From Paraburkholderia sp. DHOC27 (GTDB lineage Bacteria > Pseudomonadota > Gammaproteobacteria > Burkholderiales > Burkholderiaceae), in contig NZ_QVQV01000011.1 of NCBI RefSeq assembly GCF_003429005.1, forward strand, positions 124,184 to 188,183: DNA of 64,000 nt, in the 5' to 3' direction. The translations under genes were made by a program, and so were the position numbers. Shown here one piece after another: positions 17,622 to 26,420 of this stretch. Under the pieces are notes generated by a model, which was given only the letters and a program-made list of their open reading frames with translations, did no database searches and had not been told where the DNA came from. Position 1 is the first letter of the stretch, and each line of letters opens with the position of its first letter.

Positions 17622-18239
17622 ATGCGTATTATCCTGACCCGTCATGGAGAGGTGGATGGAATTGATCCACCGCGCTTTAGAGGCCGGATGCAGCTGGCTC
17701 TGACAGATCTTGGCCGGCGTCAGGCACTTGCTCTCGCAAATGCAGTCGCGGAGAAATTCCAGCCCCAGGCCGTCTACACGAGCCCGATGCAACGCTGTCG
17801 CGATACAGCAACTGTTATCGCTGAGGCTTGCGGAAAATCGTCGTATGTGCAGCCAGGCATTGACGACATTGACTATGGCCGATGGCAGTGGAAAAGCCAC
17901 GAGGAAGCCGGTCGGGAGTTCCCGGTCGAATTTGCACTATGGAAGACGGCGCCACAGTGGATGTGTTTTCCAGGTGGGGAGTCACTGCAGTCTGTGGCAC
18001 TGCGCACAGCCGACGCCGTGCGGGAACTGCTGCAGTCGTTTGAGCACGAAACAATTGTTCTCGTTGCTCATGACAGCGTCAACCGGGTGCTCCTGACACA
18101 AGCACTTGATTTGCCTTTGTCGGCGTATTGGCAGATCGAACAGGGACCATGCTGTATCAACCTGCTGGATATTAGTGCGGATGGCAAGGTTACTGTACAT
18201 AGTGTCAACGACAAGACGCATCTGGCCGCCCTCGTTTAA
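17622..18239 (+). CDS. Histidine phosphatase / phosphoglycerate mutase-like protein
   Basis: A 205-residue member of the histidine phosphatase superfamily. The catalytic RHGE is at residues 7-10, a second Arg region in SPMQRCRDTA near residue 57, the acidic residue in the block DDIDYGRWQW near residue 84, and the second catalytic His in VAHDSVNRVL near residue 149. Cofactor-dependent phosphoglycerate mutase, alpha-ribazole phosphatase or another phosphatase are all possible. Glycolysis around enolase is a main fluoride target. It is first in the riboswitch 6 operon, followed by an ACS transporter and MgtC. A second, different member lies at 45076. Confidence 0.85.
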   Translation: MRIILTRHGEVDGIDPPRFRGRMQLALTDLGRRQALALANAVAEKFQPQAVYTSPMQRCRDTATVIAEACGKSSYVQPGIDDIDYGRWQWKSHEEAGREFPVEFALWKTAPQWMCFPGGESLQSVALRTADAVRELLQSFEHETIVLVAHDSVNRVLLTQALDLPLSAYWQIEQGPCCINLLDISADGKVTVHSVNDKTHLAALV

Positions 18240-18484
18240 TGGGGGAGCGTTGCGGCAATGGCTCATTCCAATCCACCCGGGGAAGTTTCCTGCAGTCCAG
18301 GAAAGCCCGGATCGCAGAAATTGATGTCCCAGCGGGAGGTCGAACAAGCGGATCTGCGGCGCGTCTCCCGTGTTCTATGCCCCTGGCGGATGGAGCGATC
18401 ACGCTGATGCTCGCGGACAGGCGCGAGCGCTGGATCGCAGTCACCTGCATGAATTTAAAGAGAATGACCGTCCAGGGAGAGACT

Positions 18485-19789
18485 ATGGCTCGCAGGCGAT
18501 ACCTGATTATCTTTCTGATGTTCGTGGTGATCTTCATCAATTACATGGATCGGGTGAACTTCGCGGTATCTATCCCTGCCATCCGGCAGGAGTTCGGGTT
18601 CGACCTGCATCAGATTGGAAAGATCGCGTTTGTATGGGGGCTCGCTTATGGCGTCTTCAACTTTCCTGGCGGATGGATCGCAGATCGTCTTGGACTGCGG
18701 TGGGGCATGGTCGTCGCGCTCGGCTGGTGGTCGGTTTTTACGATCGCGACACCGTTCGCGGGAAGCCTTGCGGGATGGTACGCAGTACGTGCGCTTATGG
18801 GCGCCGGAGAGGCTCCGATCTGGCCGTACAACGCCAAGACGGCGAATAGCTGGGCGGCCCCCTCTGAGCGCTCGACCGCGTACACATGGGCCGGATCGGG
18901 ACAGTATGTGGGTCCGGCGGTGGGCAGTCTGCTCGCGGGGTGGATCGTGGTGCGCTTTGGCTGGCAATGGTCGTTCATTCTGTTCGGTGCGGCTGGACTG
19001 CTTGTGCTGCCGTTCTGGATTGTCATTGTGCGGGACCGGCCCGAGCAGGACCGGCGGCTAAGCGCCGGAGAGCGCGAGATCATCGGTAATCGCAGCACCG
19101 CGAGCGAGAGCGCCGACTGGGCCGGAATTCGTGCCGTGTTTTTCTCGCGCACCGGCGTCGGCATGCTGCTGATCTATCTGACCTTCGGTTACGTGCTGTT
19201 TACGTTTCTTTACTGGGTGCCGAGCTATATGTTCTACACCTTTCACATGAGCATTCTCAAAAGCGCGGTGTGGTCAAGTCTCGGTTCCGTTCTCGGATTT
19301 GCGGGATTTTTTCTCTCCGGTCCGTTCAACGATTATCTCGTCCGTCACTTCGATCGTCTCACCGCACGCCGTATCGGCGCAGCGCTGCCCATGGCGATTG
19401 CGGCTTGTTGCGTTGTGCTGTCGTTATTGACGGCGCGCTCGGGCGCGGGGCAAATGACTGCGATATTGCTTGGTCTGGTACAACTGGCCATGAATACGAC
19501 TGTCGGTGCCTGGGCGGTGTCGATCATCGACATCTCACCGAATCAGGCTTCGACGGGATTCGTTTATGGAATCTTTAACGGCGTGCTGAATGTGATGGGG
19601 GCTTTCAATTCAATCATTCTTACGTCACTTGCGTCGACATACGGCTTTCCCCTCGCTTTTGGAAGCGCACTGGCGTTCATGGCGGTCTTTCTGGTCAGCA
19701 TTCTTTTCGTTATTGATCGAGCGAGCTACACCTCGCTTGTCGAGAGGGCACAAAATGCGCGCGCATCCATCCCGGCGGCACCGAGGTGA
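18485..19789 (+). CDS. MFS transporter, anion:cation symporter family
   Basis: A roughly 434-residue protein with twelve predicted helices. YMDRVNFAVSIPAIRQEFGF near the N-terminus and GWWSVFTIATP, RALMGAGEAPIWP mark the ACS family that takes up organic anions such as galactonate, glucarate or phthalate. The substrate cannot be told. CCAGGGAGAG before 18485 supports this start. It lies between the histidine phosphatase and MgtC, 245 and 60 bases away, probably in the riboswitch 6 transcript. A sugar-acid dehydratase at 21677 could use a sugar acid brought in by such a carrier. Confidence 0.85.
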   Translation: MARRRYLIIFLMFVVIFINYMDRVNFAVSIPAIRQEFGFDLHQIGKIAFVWGLAYGVFNFPGGWIADRLGLRWGMVVALGWWSVFTIATPFAGSLAGWYAVRALMGAGEAPIWPYNAKTANSWAAPSERSTAYTWAGSGQYVGPAVGSLLAGWIVVRFGWQWSFILFGAAGLLVLPFWIVIVRDRPEQDRRLSAGEREIIGNRSTASESADWAGIRAVFFSRTGVGMLLIYLTFGYVLFTFLYWVPSYMFYTFHMSILKSAVWSSLGSVLGFAGFFLSGPFNDYLVRHFDRLTARRIGAALPMAIAACCVVLSLLTARSGAGQMTAILLGLVQLAMNTTVGAWAVSIIDISPNQASTGFVYGIFNGVLNVMGAFNSIILTSLASTYGFPLAFGSALAFMAVFLVSILFVIDRASYTSLVERAQNARASIPAAPR

Positions 19790-19848
19790 TATGGCACGCG
19801 TGAGCTTTGTCTGCCCCGACGAACGCCAGCAGTTTGTTGGAGTCTGCA

Positions 19849-20520
19849 ATGATCAGCAATACCGAAATTACTTTGCGTCTTGTAATGGCAGCGATTCTGG
19901 GAAGCGTCATCGGCTTCGAGCGTGAACGGCTGAGCTGGGCGGCTGGCTTGCGTACTCATATGCTCGTCGCCGTGGGCTCAGCGCTCGTGATGTTGGTGTC
20001 CGCATTCGGCTTTGCCGACGTACTGGGACAGAACGCTGTGGTTCTTGACCCATCACGGATGGCCGCCCAGGTCGTTTCGGGCATCGGATTCCTGGGCGCG
20101 GGCTCGATCCTGCTTCGTGGCGAAGTGGTACGCGGACTGACGACCGCAGCGAGTTTGTGGTCGGTAGCCGGGATTGGGCTGGCTGTGGGCGGCGGTATGT
20201 ATACGGCTGCAGTGACCGCAACGGTGCTTATCCTGATTATTCTGGCGGGAGTCAAGCCGCTTGAGCGCAGATTCATTGTCGCCAAGCAGGAGCGTCGGAT
20301 CGGACTGCTGGTGGAGCGAGGAAGCGTATCGGTGGACAGCATACATGAGACGCTTGGCGTAGGCAGCGCGCGTGTAAGGCAGTTCGTCGCACAACAGTCC
20401 GAGGAGGATCCGGCTCTGGACGACGTTTCGCTCGCGCTGTCGCGAGTGAGCGTTGTTCAACATGAGGCGATCTGCCGCCGGCTGGAGGCAATGAAAGGGG
20501 TCAGGAAACTGCGGCAGTAG
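19849..20520 (+). CDS. mgtC: MgtC/SapB family protein
   Basis: A 223-residue protein. The first about 140 residues form the MgtC membrane domain (RLVMAAILGSVIGFERER, then GLRTHMLVAVGSALVMLVSA, and TAASLWSVAGIGLAVGGGMY), followed by a soluble C-terminal domain. MgtC proteins are linked to growth at low magnesium and to ATP synthase control. The start at 19849 (MISNTEITLRL) is chosen because the family start aligns here; the frame is open upstream. It is the last gene of the riboswitch 6 unit. Confidence 0.88.
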   Translation: MISNTEITLRLVMAAILGSVIGFERERLSWAAGLRTHMLVAVGSALVMLVSAFGFADVLGQNAVVLDPSRMAAQVVSGIGFLGAGSILLRGEVVRGLTTAASLWSVAGIGLAVGGGMYTAAVTATVLILIILAGVKPLERRFIVAKQERRIGLLVERGSVSVDSIHETLGVGSARVRQFVAQQSEEDPALDDVSLALSRVSVVQHEAICRRLEAMKGVRKLRQ

Positions 20521-20892
20521 CTCGCATCGCCGGCGAAGCCGCTCGCCAGGAAGGACGAGCACTGCGCGCTGTCGCTCCTACTGTTCGACTCGTTGAGGTC
20601 GTCGGAATAAAACGTATCGAGCAGGACATCGACTCACTCCGGTAAGCACGAAATGAACGGTCCCGAGACCGAGCCGTCTCGGGGCGATTCGGGAGCACCG
20701 ACTCGATGCTTTCGCAATTGAAACAAGGGGGAAGCATTGCTGTCGAGAACGCTCATTCAATAGGTCAGCGCAAGGTGCCGTGGCACCCATGTCGGCGACC
20801 TACCGCCTGGGTTGCCCAACTGATCGGATGCACGGGAAAGGAGCTTAGAACTACAGTGTGGTTCGCTGGAACTTCCCTCTGCTGTCTTTGAA
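20521..20892. other. Intergenic region with inverted repeat
   Basis: About 370 bases between convergent mgtC and the second pyrophosphatase. It holds a perfect 7-base inverted repeat CCGAGAC, six bases, GTCTCGG (20663-20682) without a T-run, possibly a transcript end. A short + strand frame ending IKRIEQDIDSLR before 20644 looks protein-like but has no start or family. Confidence 0.4.
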
Positions 20893-21444
20893 TCACCCGG
20901 GGTCCGGGTCCGCAAGCTGACGTTCGAAAGCCGCAATAGCGCTGTTCAATTCGTTCTGCGCATCACTGACCGATCCCCAGTGTTCGAAGCGGGACCATTT
21001 TCCGTGTTCCAGCACTTTGTAATTGACGAAGAAGTGCCGGAATTCGTGCAGCAGATATTGGGGTAGGTCGTCCAGTGAATGCAGATTGCCGGTAGGTGGA
21101 CAGACGGAGGCGATGGGAACCGCGATCAGCTTTATATCGGGTCCCTCGTCGTCGGTCAAATGCATCAGGCCGAGCGCGCGTGCTTCAATTACCGCGCCCG
21201 GCACCACCGGGAAAGGGGTGATAACGAGCGCGTCCAGTGGTCGGCCGTCGGGAGCAAGCGTGTGCGGAACGAAGCCATAGTTGGCGGGATATCTCATGCT
21301 GGTCATCATGAAGGTCTCTACCCGCAACCGTCCGGACTGAGGATCTGCCTGATATTTTACCGGATCACCGAAAGCAGCCATTTCGATGATCACGTTAAAG
21401 GCCGATGGAACGCGGGTGCCGGCACTGGTTTCTGCATGGATCAT
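20893..21444 (-). CDS. ppa: Second family I inorganic pyrophosphatase
   Basis: A 183-residue pyrophosphatase, distinct from the one at 2572. By alignment to E. coli, Glu20 (NVIIEM), Lys29, Asp97, Asp102, Lys104, Tyr141 and Lys142 are kept. The signature reads DGRPLDALV, so the residue equivalent to Asp67 is Arg; Glu31 is Gln and Arg43 is Thr. AGGAGACC before 21444 fixes the start. No fluoride riboswitch precedes it. Two unlike pyrophosphatases in one locus fits replacement of a fluoride-sensitive housekeeping activity, but the Asp67 change needs an activity test. Confidence 0.88.
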   Translation of the reverse strand: MIHAETSAGTRVPSAFNVIIEMAAFGDPVKYQADPQSGRLRVETFMMTSMRYPANYGFVPHTLAPDGRPLDALVITPFPVVPGAVIEARALGLMHLTDDEGPDIKLIAVPIASVCPPTGNLHSLDDLPQYLLHEFRHFFVNYKVLEHGKWSRFEHWGSVSDAQNELNSAIAAFERQLADPDPG

Positions 21445-21676
21445 TGTGGTCTCCTTTTTTAGGCCAAGAAGCATGGCGAGATCCTGGTTCGTGGATGATG
21501 TCCAGCTCTGCGCCTTTCCAACTGTCTGTCAAACCGAACAGCGCATCCTATGTCAAGGAGCGGTGGCAACACACGATGGCACGATAACCCGCTCAGAAGA
21601 GGTGAGCGCGTTGCGACCGTTACGCCGGGCCACCAACGAGTAACTACTTGCGACTACTGTCGAACGGTACGCCTGC

Positions 21677-23464
21677 TCAATGCGAGTGCCTGGGGTCCCC
21701 GCGCTCTTCGATGACCTTCAAATAGAGCGTGGCCGGCTCGAGACACCCCCCAGTCGAAAGCTGGCCAACCCACTTGCGATAAAGTTCCTGCCAGGGCGTC
21801 TGTGACGGAGGCACCGTTATTGCCGCGCACTTGCTTCGGTGAGCCAGTTCGGCTTGGTCGATTAGTACGTCTACCGTTCGTTCATTGAGATCGACGCGAA
21901 TACGGTCGCCGCTGCGTAACAGGGATAGGCCGCCTCCCACGGCCGCTTCGGGTGACATATTTAAAATCGAAGGACTCGCCGATGTTCCGCTCTGTCGACC
22001 GTCGCCCAGGCAAGGCAGCGACGTCACGCCACGACGTATGAGTTCGGCGGGAGGCGCCATGTTCACGACCTCCGCACTGCCAGGGTAGCCGACAGGTCCG
22101 CAGCCACGTATTACGAGGATGCAACGTTCGTCAATTTCGAGCGACGGATCGTTGATTCGCGCGTGGTAATCCTCCGGTCCGTCAAAAACGATCGCGCGCG
22201 CCTCGAAGGTGTTTTCGGCGCCTGGCTCACTCAGATACGTCTGTCTGAATGCTTCTCCGATCACTGACATCTTCATGATCGCACTATCAAAGAAGTTGCC
22301 TGAGAGCACCATAAATCCCGCCCCGTGCTTCAGCGGTGCGTCGTACGCGCGAATTACATCGCGATCCGCTTCACGGGCCGCAGCAGCAATTTCCCCTGTG
22401 GTCTTTCCGCTTACGGTCCGGCACTCACCATGCAACAATCCCCCTTTATCCAGCTCTCGCAGGATGACCTGCACACCCCCAGCGCGGTGGAAGCTTTCGC
22501 CCAGGTAATCACCCGCTGGCATGCAATTGGCAAGCAGCGGCACTTGTTCGCCGTAGCGCTGCCAATCTTCCAACGTCAGCTCAATGCCCATATGTCGGGC
22601 AATCGCGATCAGGTGCGGCGGGCAATTGGTTGATGCACCCAGAGCGGACGCCACCACGATCGCATTGATAAACGCCTCACGAGTCATGATGTGCGACGGC
22701 CTGACATCCTCTCTAACGAGCTCGACAGCGCGCCTGCCAGTCAGATAAGCCATCTGAGCGCGTTCACGATAGGCTGCCGGAATCGTGGAACAGCCCGGTA
22801 GCGACATCCCGAGCGCCTCCGCCAGGCAATTCATCGATAGCGCCGTACCCATCGTATTGCAGTGACCAATCGAAGGTACCGACGTTGCACTCAGCTCCAT
22901 GAAGCCTTCATAGTCGATTTCGCCCGCCGCAAGCAGGTTCCGTGCATGCCACAGCACTGTGCCCGAGCCGACACGCCGGCCTTCATACCATCCGTCTAGC
23001 ATCGGACCGCCCGAGAGCACGATGGCGGGCATGTCAACCGTTGCTACAGCCATCAGCCCCGCGGGCGTGGTTTTGTCACAACCGGTGGTCAGCACGACCC
23101 CATCTAGCGGATAGCCGTGCAACACTTCGACGAGCCCGAGGTATGCGAGGTTGCGGTCCAGTGCCGCGGTCGGCCGTCGACTCTGTTCGGCCAACGGATG
23201 TACCGGAAACTCCATTGGAATTCCGCCTGCATCGCGAATTCCGGCCTTTGTGCGCTGCGCGAGTTCGATATGATGCCGGTTACAGGGTGCGAGATCACTT
23301 CCGGTTTGCGCTATGCCAATCACGGGGCGCCCCGACTGAAGTTCCTCGCGGGTAATTCCATAGTTCATGAAGCGTTCAACATAGAGCGCTGTCATGTCTG
23401 CGTGAGAGGGATCATCGAACCATTTCTGGCTCCTCAGGCGGGGCGGTGTCGATTCAGAGGTCAT
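21677..23464 (-). CDS. Sugar-acid dehydratase of the IlvD/Edd family
   Basis: A 595-residue iron-sulfur dehydratase. The three cluster-type Cys blocks are APCNRHH (near residue 60), TGCDKTTPAG (near 128) and GHCNTMGTAL (near 200). The length, and GASTNCPPHLIAIARHMG, fit the pentonate/hexonate branch (L-arabinonate, D-xylonate, D-galactonate or gluconate dehydratase) better than dihydroxyacid dehydratase. It would yield 2-keto-3-deoxy sugar acids. Riboswitch 7 lies 750 bases upstream on the same strand with a possible leader ORF between. A route that could bypass glycolytic enolase is an attractive but unproven reason for fluoride control. Confidence 0.88.
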   Translation of the reverse strand: MTSESTPPRLRSQKWFDDPSHADMTALYVERFMNYGITREELQSGRPVIGIAQTGSDLAPCNRHHIELAQRTKAGIRDAGGIPMEFPVHPLAEQSRRPTAALDRNLAYLGLVEVLHGYPLDGVVLTTGCDKTTPAGLMAVATVDMPAIVLSGGPMLDGWYEGRRVGSGTVLWHARNLLAAGEIDYEGFMELSATSVPSIGHCNTMGTALSMNCLAEALGMSLPGCSTIPAAYRERAQMAYLTGRRAVELVREDVRPSHIMTREAFINAIVVASALGASTNCPPHLIAIARHMGIELTLEDWQRYGEQVPLLANCMPAGDYLGESFHRAGGVQVILRELDKGGLLHGECRTVSGKTTGEIAAAAREADRDVIRAYDAPLKHGAGFMVLSGNFFDSAIMKMSVIGEAFRQTYLSEPGAENTFEARAIVFDGPEDYHARINDPSLEIDERCILVIRGCGPVGYPGSAEVVNMAPPAELIRRGVTSLPCLGDGRQSGTSASPSILNMSPEAAVGGGLSLLRSGDRIRVDLNERTVDVLIDQAELAHRSKCAAITVPPSQTPWQELYRKWVGQLSTGGCLEPATLYLKVIEERGDPRHSH

Positions 23465-23804
23465 GTGTATCTCTCTATTAAAGAAAGGTGGGCTATATTG
23501 TCTGCAGCATCACGCCCATATTCAATGTCGGTATCTGTCGTCCGTACGAAGCCCTTGCGTAAAAGCAACGCGTCTCAAGTGACAGGATCGGTGCCTGCCG
23601 AATCCCTATGAAGGCGACGCAACTTTTGAGTCAGTTCAGTCGGTTCCCGGTCCTGCGCTGTCCACTGTTTCATGAGCGGGCAGATGACACCCAATCGCGC
23701 TTTGACGGAGGTGATCGACATGCTGTGTCGCCTCTGGCTAGTGGTTTCGGGAATATTCACACCGCCAGCGAGCGTCTTTCGCGGAGTTATCACGAAGAGG
23801 ATCT
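23465..23804. other. Spacer between leader ORF 7 and the dehydratase
   Basis: About 340 bases in the presumed riboswitch 7 transcript. Short frames on both strands have no ribosome-binding site or family resemblance; I see nothing else. Confidence 0.4.
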
Positions 23805-24161
23805 CTATGAAGAGCTGCGCGGAAATAGCACAAGGTAATCAAACCACGAAGTCTCCCTCGTGCTGCACGTTTTTCGACTCGGAAGCCTCGTAAGCAGCGT
23901 TAGATCCGGATGATGATTACGGCCATTATTAGCTGATCGCGTCACGGACGCCAAAAAGCCGAGTTCGCTTAGCGAAACGCGCTTTATGCAATGGAAGTCA
24001 GAGATAGTGACGGTAGTTCGGTCCTGAAACATCAATTCCCGACCCTGCCACATAGCGTGAGTGCCGAAACAGCGGATCGGCAATAGAGGCCGTCGGCCCT
24101 GGCATAGAATTTCAGCGTCCGGTTTGACCGAATAGAACTGAAATGATTTGGAACACTTCAT
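23805..24161 (-). CDS. Putative leader ORF after riboswitch 7
   Basis: A 118-residue frame starting MKCSKSFQFYSVKPDAEILC. GGCAGGTG sits four bases before ATG and can pair with the CCTGC end of the aptamer. It is longer than most leaders and unlike any family I know. It ends 340 bases before the dehydratase start. Confidence 0.35.
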   Translation of the reverse strand: MKCSKSFQFYSVKPDAEILCQGRRPLLPIRCFGTHAMWQGRELMFQDRTTVTISDFHCIKRVSLSELGFLASVTRSANNGRNHHPDLTLLTRLPSRKTCSTRETSWFDYLVLFPRSSS

Positions 24162-24212
24162 TCGACACCTGCCATATGTCAGGGAAACGACGCACCGAAC
24201 GGTGCATCGCAT

Positions 24213-24263
24213 AGCAGGCATCATCAGCCACAACATTTGGCGGTTTAGGAGAATGCCATCTCC
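24213..24263 (-). promoter_or_regulatory. Fluoride riboswitch 7
   Basis: Minus strand: GGAGATGGCATTCTCC, AAACCGCC, GGCTGATGATGCCTGC. The promoter is TTGCGT (24294-24299), 17 bases, TATCGT (24271-24276). Confidence 0.95.
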
Positions 24264-24926
24264 AGGCAAAACGATACGCCGTTGACGACGCACACGCAAG
24301 CAGTTGCAGTAAGCGCGTCGTTCAGCATGCAATACAAGCCCGGTATCGGCGCCCAACGGGCAACGAAATTGAAGCGGGTAGTTCCAGGTGGTCAGCGGTC
24401 GCGGCTTCGGTCCGTTGCCAACTAACTGCCCTTCGACATTGGTGAGTTGATCAGGAAAAACGTGCCGCTGCGACAGGCCTTAGTTGGGGGAATAGGGCGA
24501 TGCTGAAAAACAATACCTAACGGTTTGATTTTCGGAGTACGTCAGCAATCTTGACTTGTTCCATAAATACATCCATGCCGTTAACACGCGCTTCCGGTGC
24601 ACTCCGGAACGTGCTGGACCACGCTCACGCATTTCTTCGTCGAAGCGCGCATACAGACCTTAAAACGGCACCAGGCCGGGTATTGCACCCCAGCTCGTCT
24701 AGGAGAACGCAAAAGAAGGTCGGTGCGTTATCGACTATCCGGCCTAGCCGGCCGGTGAGTTCTATGCAATTTCCGTTCATGGCTGCCAGGGCGAAGTGCG
24801 CAACATTGCCGCGGACGTACCGTCTTCGCCTATCACAGTGAGGCGCACGATGCAGAAGGTTAAATGCAGTATCTCGCCACGTCGGGCAGTCGGCGATACG
24901 CCTAACGCCGCCAGGATGATCGGTAT
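24264..24926. other. Intergenic region, no supported gene
   Basis: About 660 bases; the first 40 are the riboswitch 7 promoter. The rest lies beyond the 3' end of the MutS-like operon. Open frames on both strands around 24551-24930 lack ribosome-binding sites and recognisable domains. Confidence 0.45.
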
Positions 24927-26420
24927 TCACGACGGCGGAGCAAAGATTTGTTGATAGAGATCAGCACCGAAACTCTTCGGTAACGGCTCGCCTTCGCGTA
25001 GGCGAAAAGTCCTTTGGCCATCTTCGCCGCGATCAGCTCGGAGAAACATCACCTGATTGTTGGCTAAAAAAGGGCGGGACAATTCATACATGTGAGAGAC
25101 GAAAAAAATGGTCACGTCGTTTTCGAGCAATGCGGACACGATCTGCCGTGCAATCTCTGAGCCCTCACGATCATTTGTTGCTGCGAATGATTCGTTAAAC
25201 AACACCATGGCTCGACGCCCAATGTGATCTGCGATCGCACTCATCCGAACTAGCTCTTCGTCAAACTTGCCGCTTCGCATAGTCCGATCCTCGTTGCGCT
25301 TGTAATGCGTGAACAAGCCGGATCGCAGCGAGGAGGAGAAAGACTTCGCTGTGACAAACATCCCGCATTGCATCATCAGTTGCGCAACGCCGACACTTCT
25401 CAAAAACGTCGATTTACCGCCCCGATTGGCCCCGGTGATTAGCACCAAGTACTTGCCATTTGCATTGACATCGTTTCCGACCACCGTTCGACCCATAGTC
25501 AACGCAAGGCAGATGTCCCGAAGGTCCTTGCATTCAAAGCTCTTCGCACCGTTGAGTGCATGCGGAAAGGCGATTGACTCTCCAACAGCCTCGAGGCGCT
25601 CATGAACGTTCAAACAACCCACATAAAATGCGAGTTCCACTCGTAGCGCTTTGAAAAAGTGAAGTATGTGTTGCGCGGATTGCCATAGCGCGTCGGAAAT
25701 TAGACCGAGACCCTGGTTCTGGATTTCGCGAAAGGCACGAGCACCCGCTTCGTCGCGAGGAGCTAATTGCAACGTGAAGCTCTCGGGTCCTCGCGTCAGC
25801 AGCCTTCTAATCCAGCTTCGATCACGCGCTTGCGGCTCGCGCATCATGGTATGCGTTCCTTTTCCGCCCTCGCCAAGTTCGGCACTCAGCAGAATCCCAT
25901 TGCGAAATGTGAGATCCTTTAAATCGACATTTACAGCGCGTAGATATTCTTCATCCAGATTCCGATCGAGTGTGTTGAAGAACAATTTGAAGCCTTGCGA
26001 AACGAAGCTGTCGGAATTTGTGTTGCAGATCCTCTTGAGCCGGCTGAGCAGCTCGAGGCAGTTTTTGAGGGTTCGCACGGCGCTCGATACCATAGAGGAT
26101 GGCTCTCTTCCGTACATTCCGAAGCTCCAGCTTCTTTCGCGGCTGAACGGTTCGAGGGCCAAGGCATAGAATTGCCGTACGACGCCTGGATTGGCCAAGC
26201 AATCCTTCAATACGTCTTGCCGGTAAGAAATTGTCGCGAGATCGCTTGTCCAAGCCCCGGCGATCGCGGCGGACATGATGTCATACAGGTATCGGTCGCC
26301 CGCCGCGGCGGCGTTGAGCAAGACTTCAACTTCCATATCCTGTGCGAAATGGCTGAGCGTTTCGGATGGTTCCGCTTGAGGGTTGAAATCGCGATCCGGG
26401 TGCATTAAGAACGTCTTCAT
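24927..26420 (-). CDS. MutS-like ATPase without mismatch-recognition domain (A)
   Basis: A 497-residue protein. The C-terminal part carries a MutS-type ATPase: Walker A GANRGGKSTFLR (near residue 330), Walker B VLFNESFAATNDREGSE (near 408) and a switch His in FFVSHMY. The N-terminal part is helical, like the MutS lever/core, but the mismatch-binding domain I is absent. It overlaps the next upstream gene by four bases. MutS-type genes are among the known fluoride-riboswitch-associated genes, yet their function there is unknown. A close paralogue is at 59823. Confidence 0.85.
   Translation of the reverse strand: MKTFLMHPDRDFNPQAEPSETLSHFAQDMEVEVLLNAAAAGDRYLYDIMSAAIAGAWTSDLATISYRQDVLKDCLANPGVVRQFYALALEPFSRERSWSFGMYGREPSSMVSSAVRTLKNCLELLSRLKRICNTNSDSFVSQGFKLFFNTLDRNLDEEYLRAVNVDLKDLTFRNGILLSAELGEGGKGTHTMMREPQARDRSWIRRLLTRGPESFTLQLAPRDEAGARAFREIQNQGLGLISDALWQSAQHILHFFKALRVELAFYVGCLNVHERLEAVGESIAFPHALNGAKSFECKDLRDICLALTMGRTVVGNDVNANGKYLVLITGANRGGKSTFLRSVGVAQLMMQCGMFVTAKSFSSSLRSGLFTHYKRNEDRTMRSGKFDEELVRMSAIADHIGRRAMVLFNESFAATNDREGSEIARQIVSALLENDVTIFFVSHMYELSRPFLANNQVMFLRADRGEDGQRTFRLREGEPLPKSFGADLYQQIFAPPS

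Noticed and set aside
24264..24926. Possible transposase or gene relic between the dehydratase and MutS-like units
   Set aside because: Frames on both strands look protein-like in short parts, but no recognisable motif or start supports a gene.
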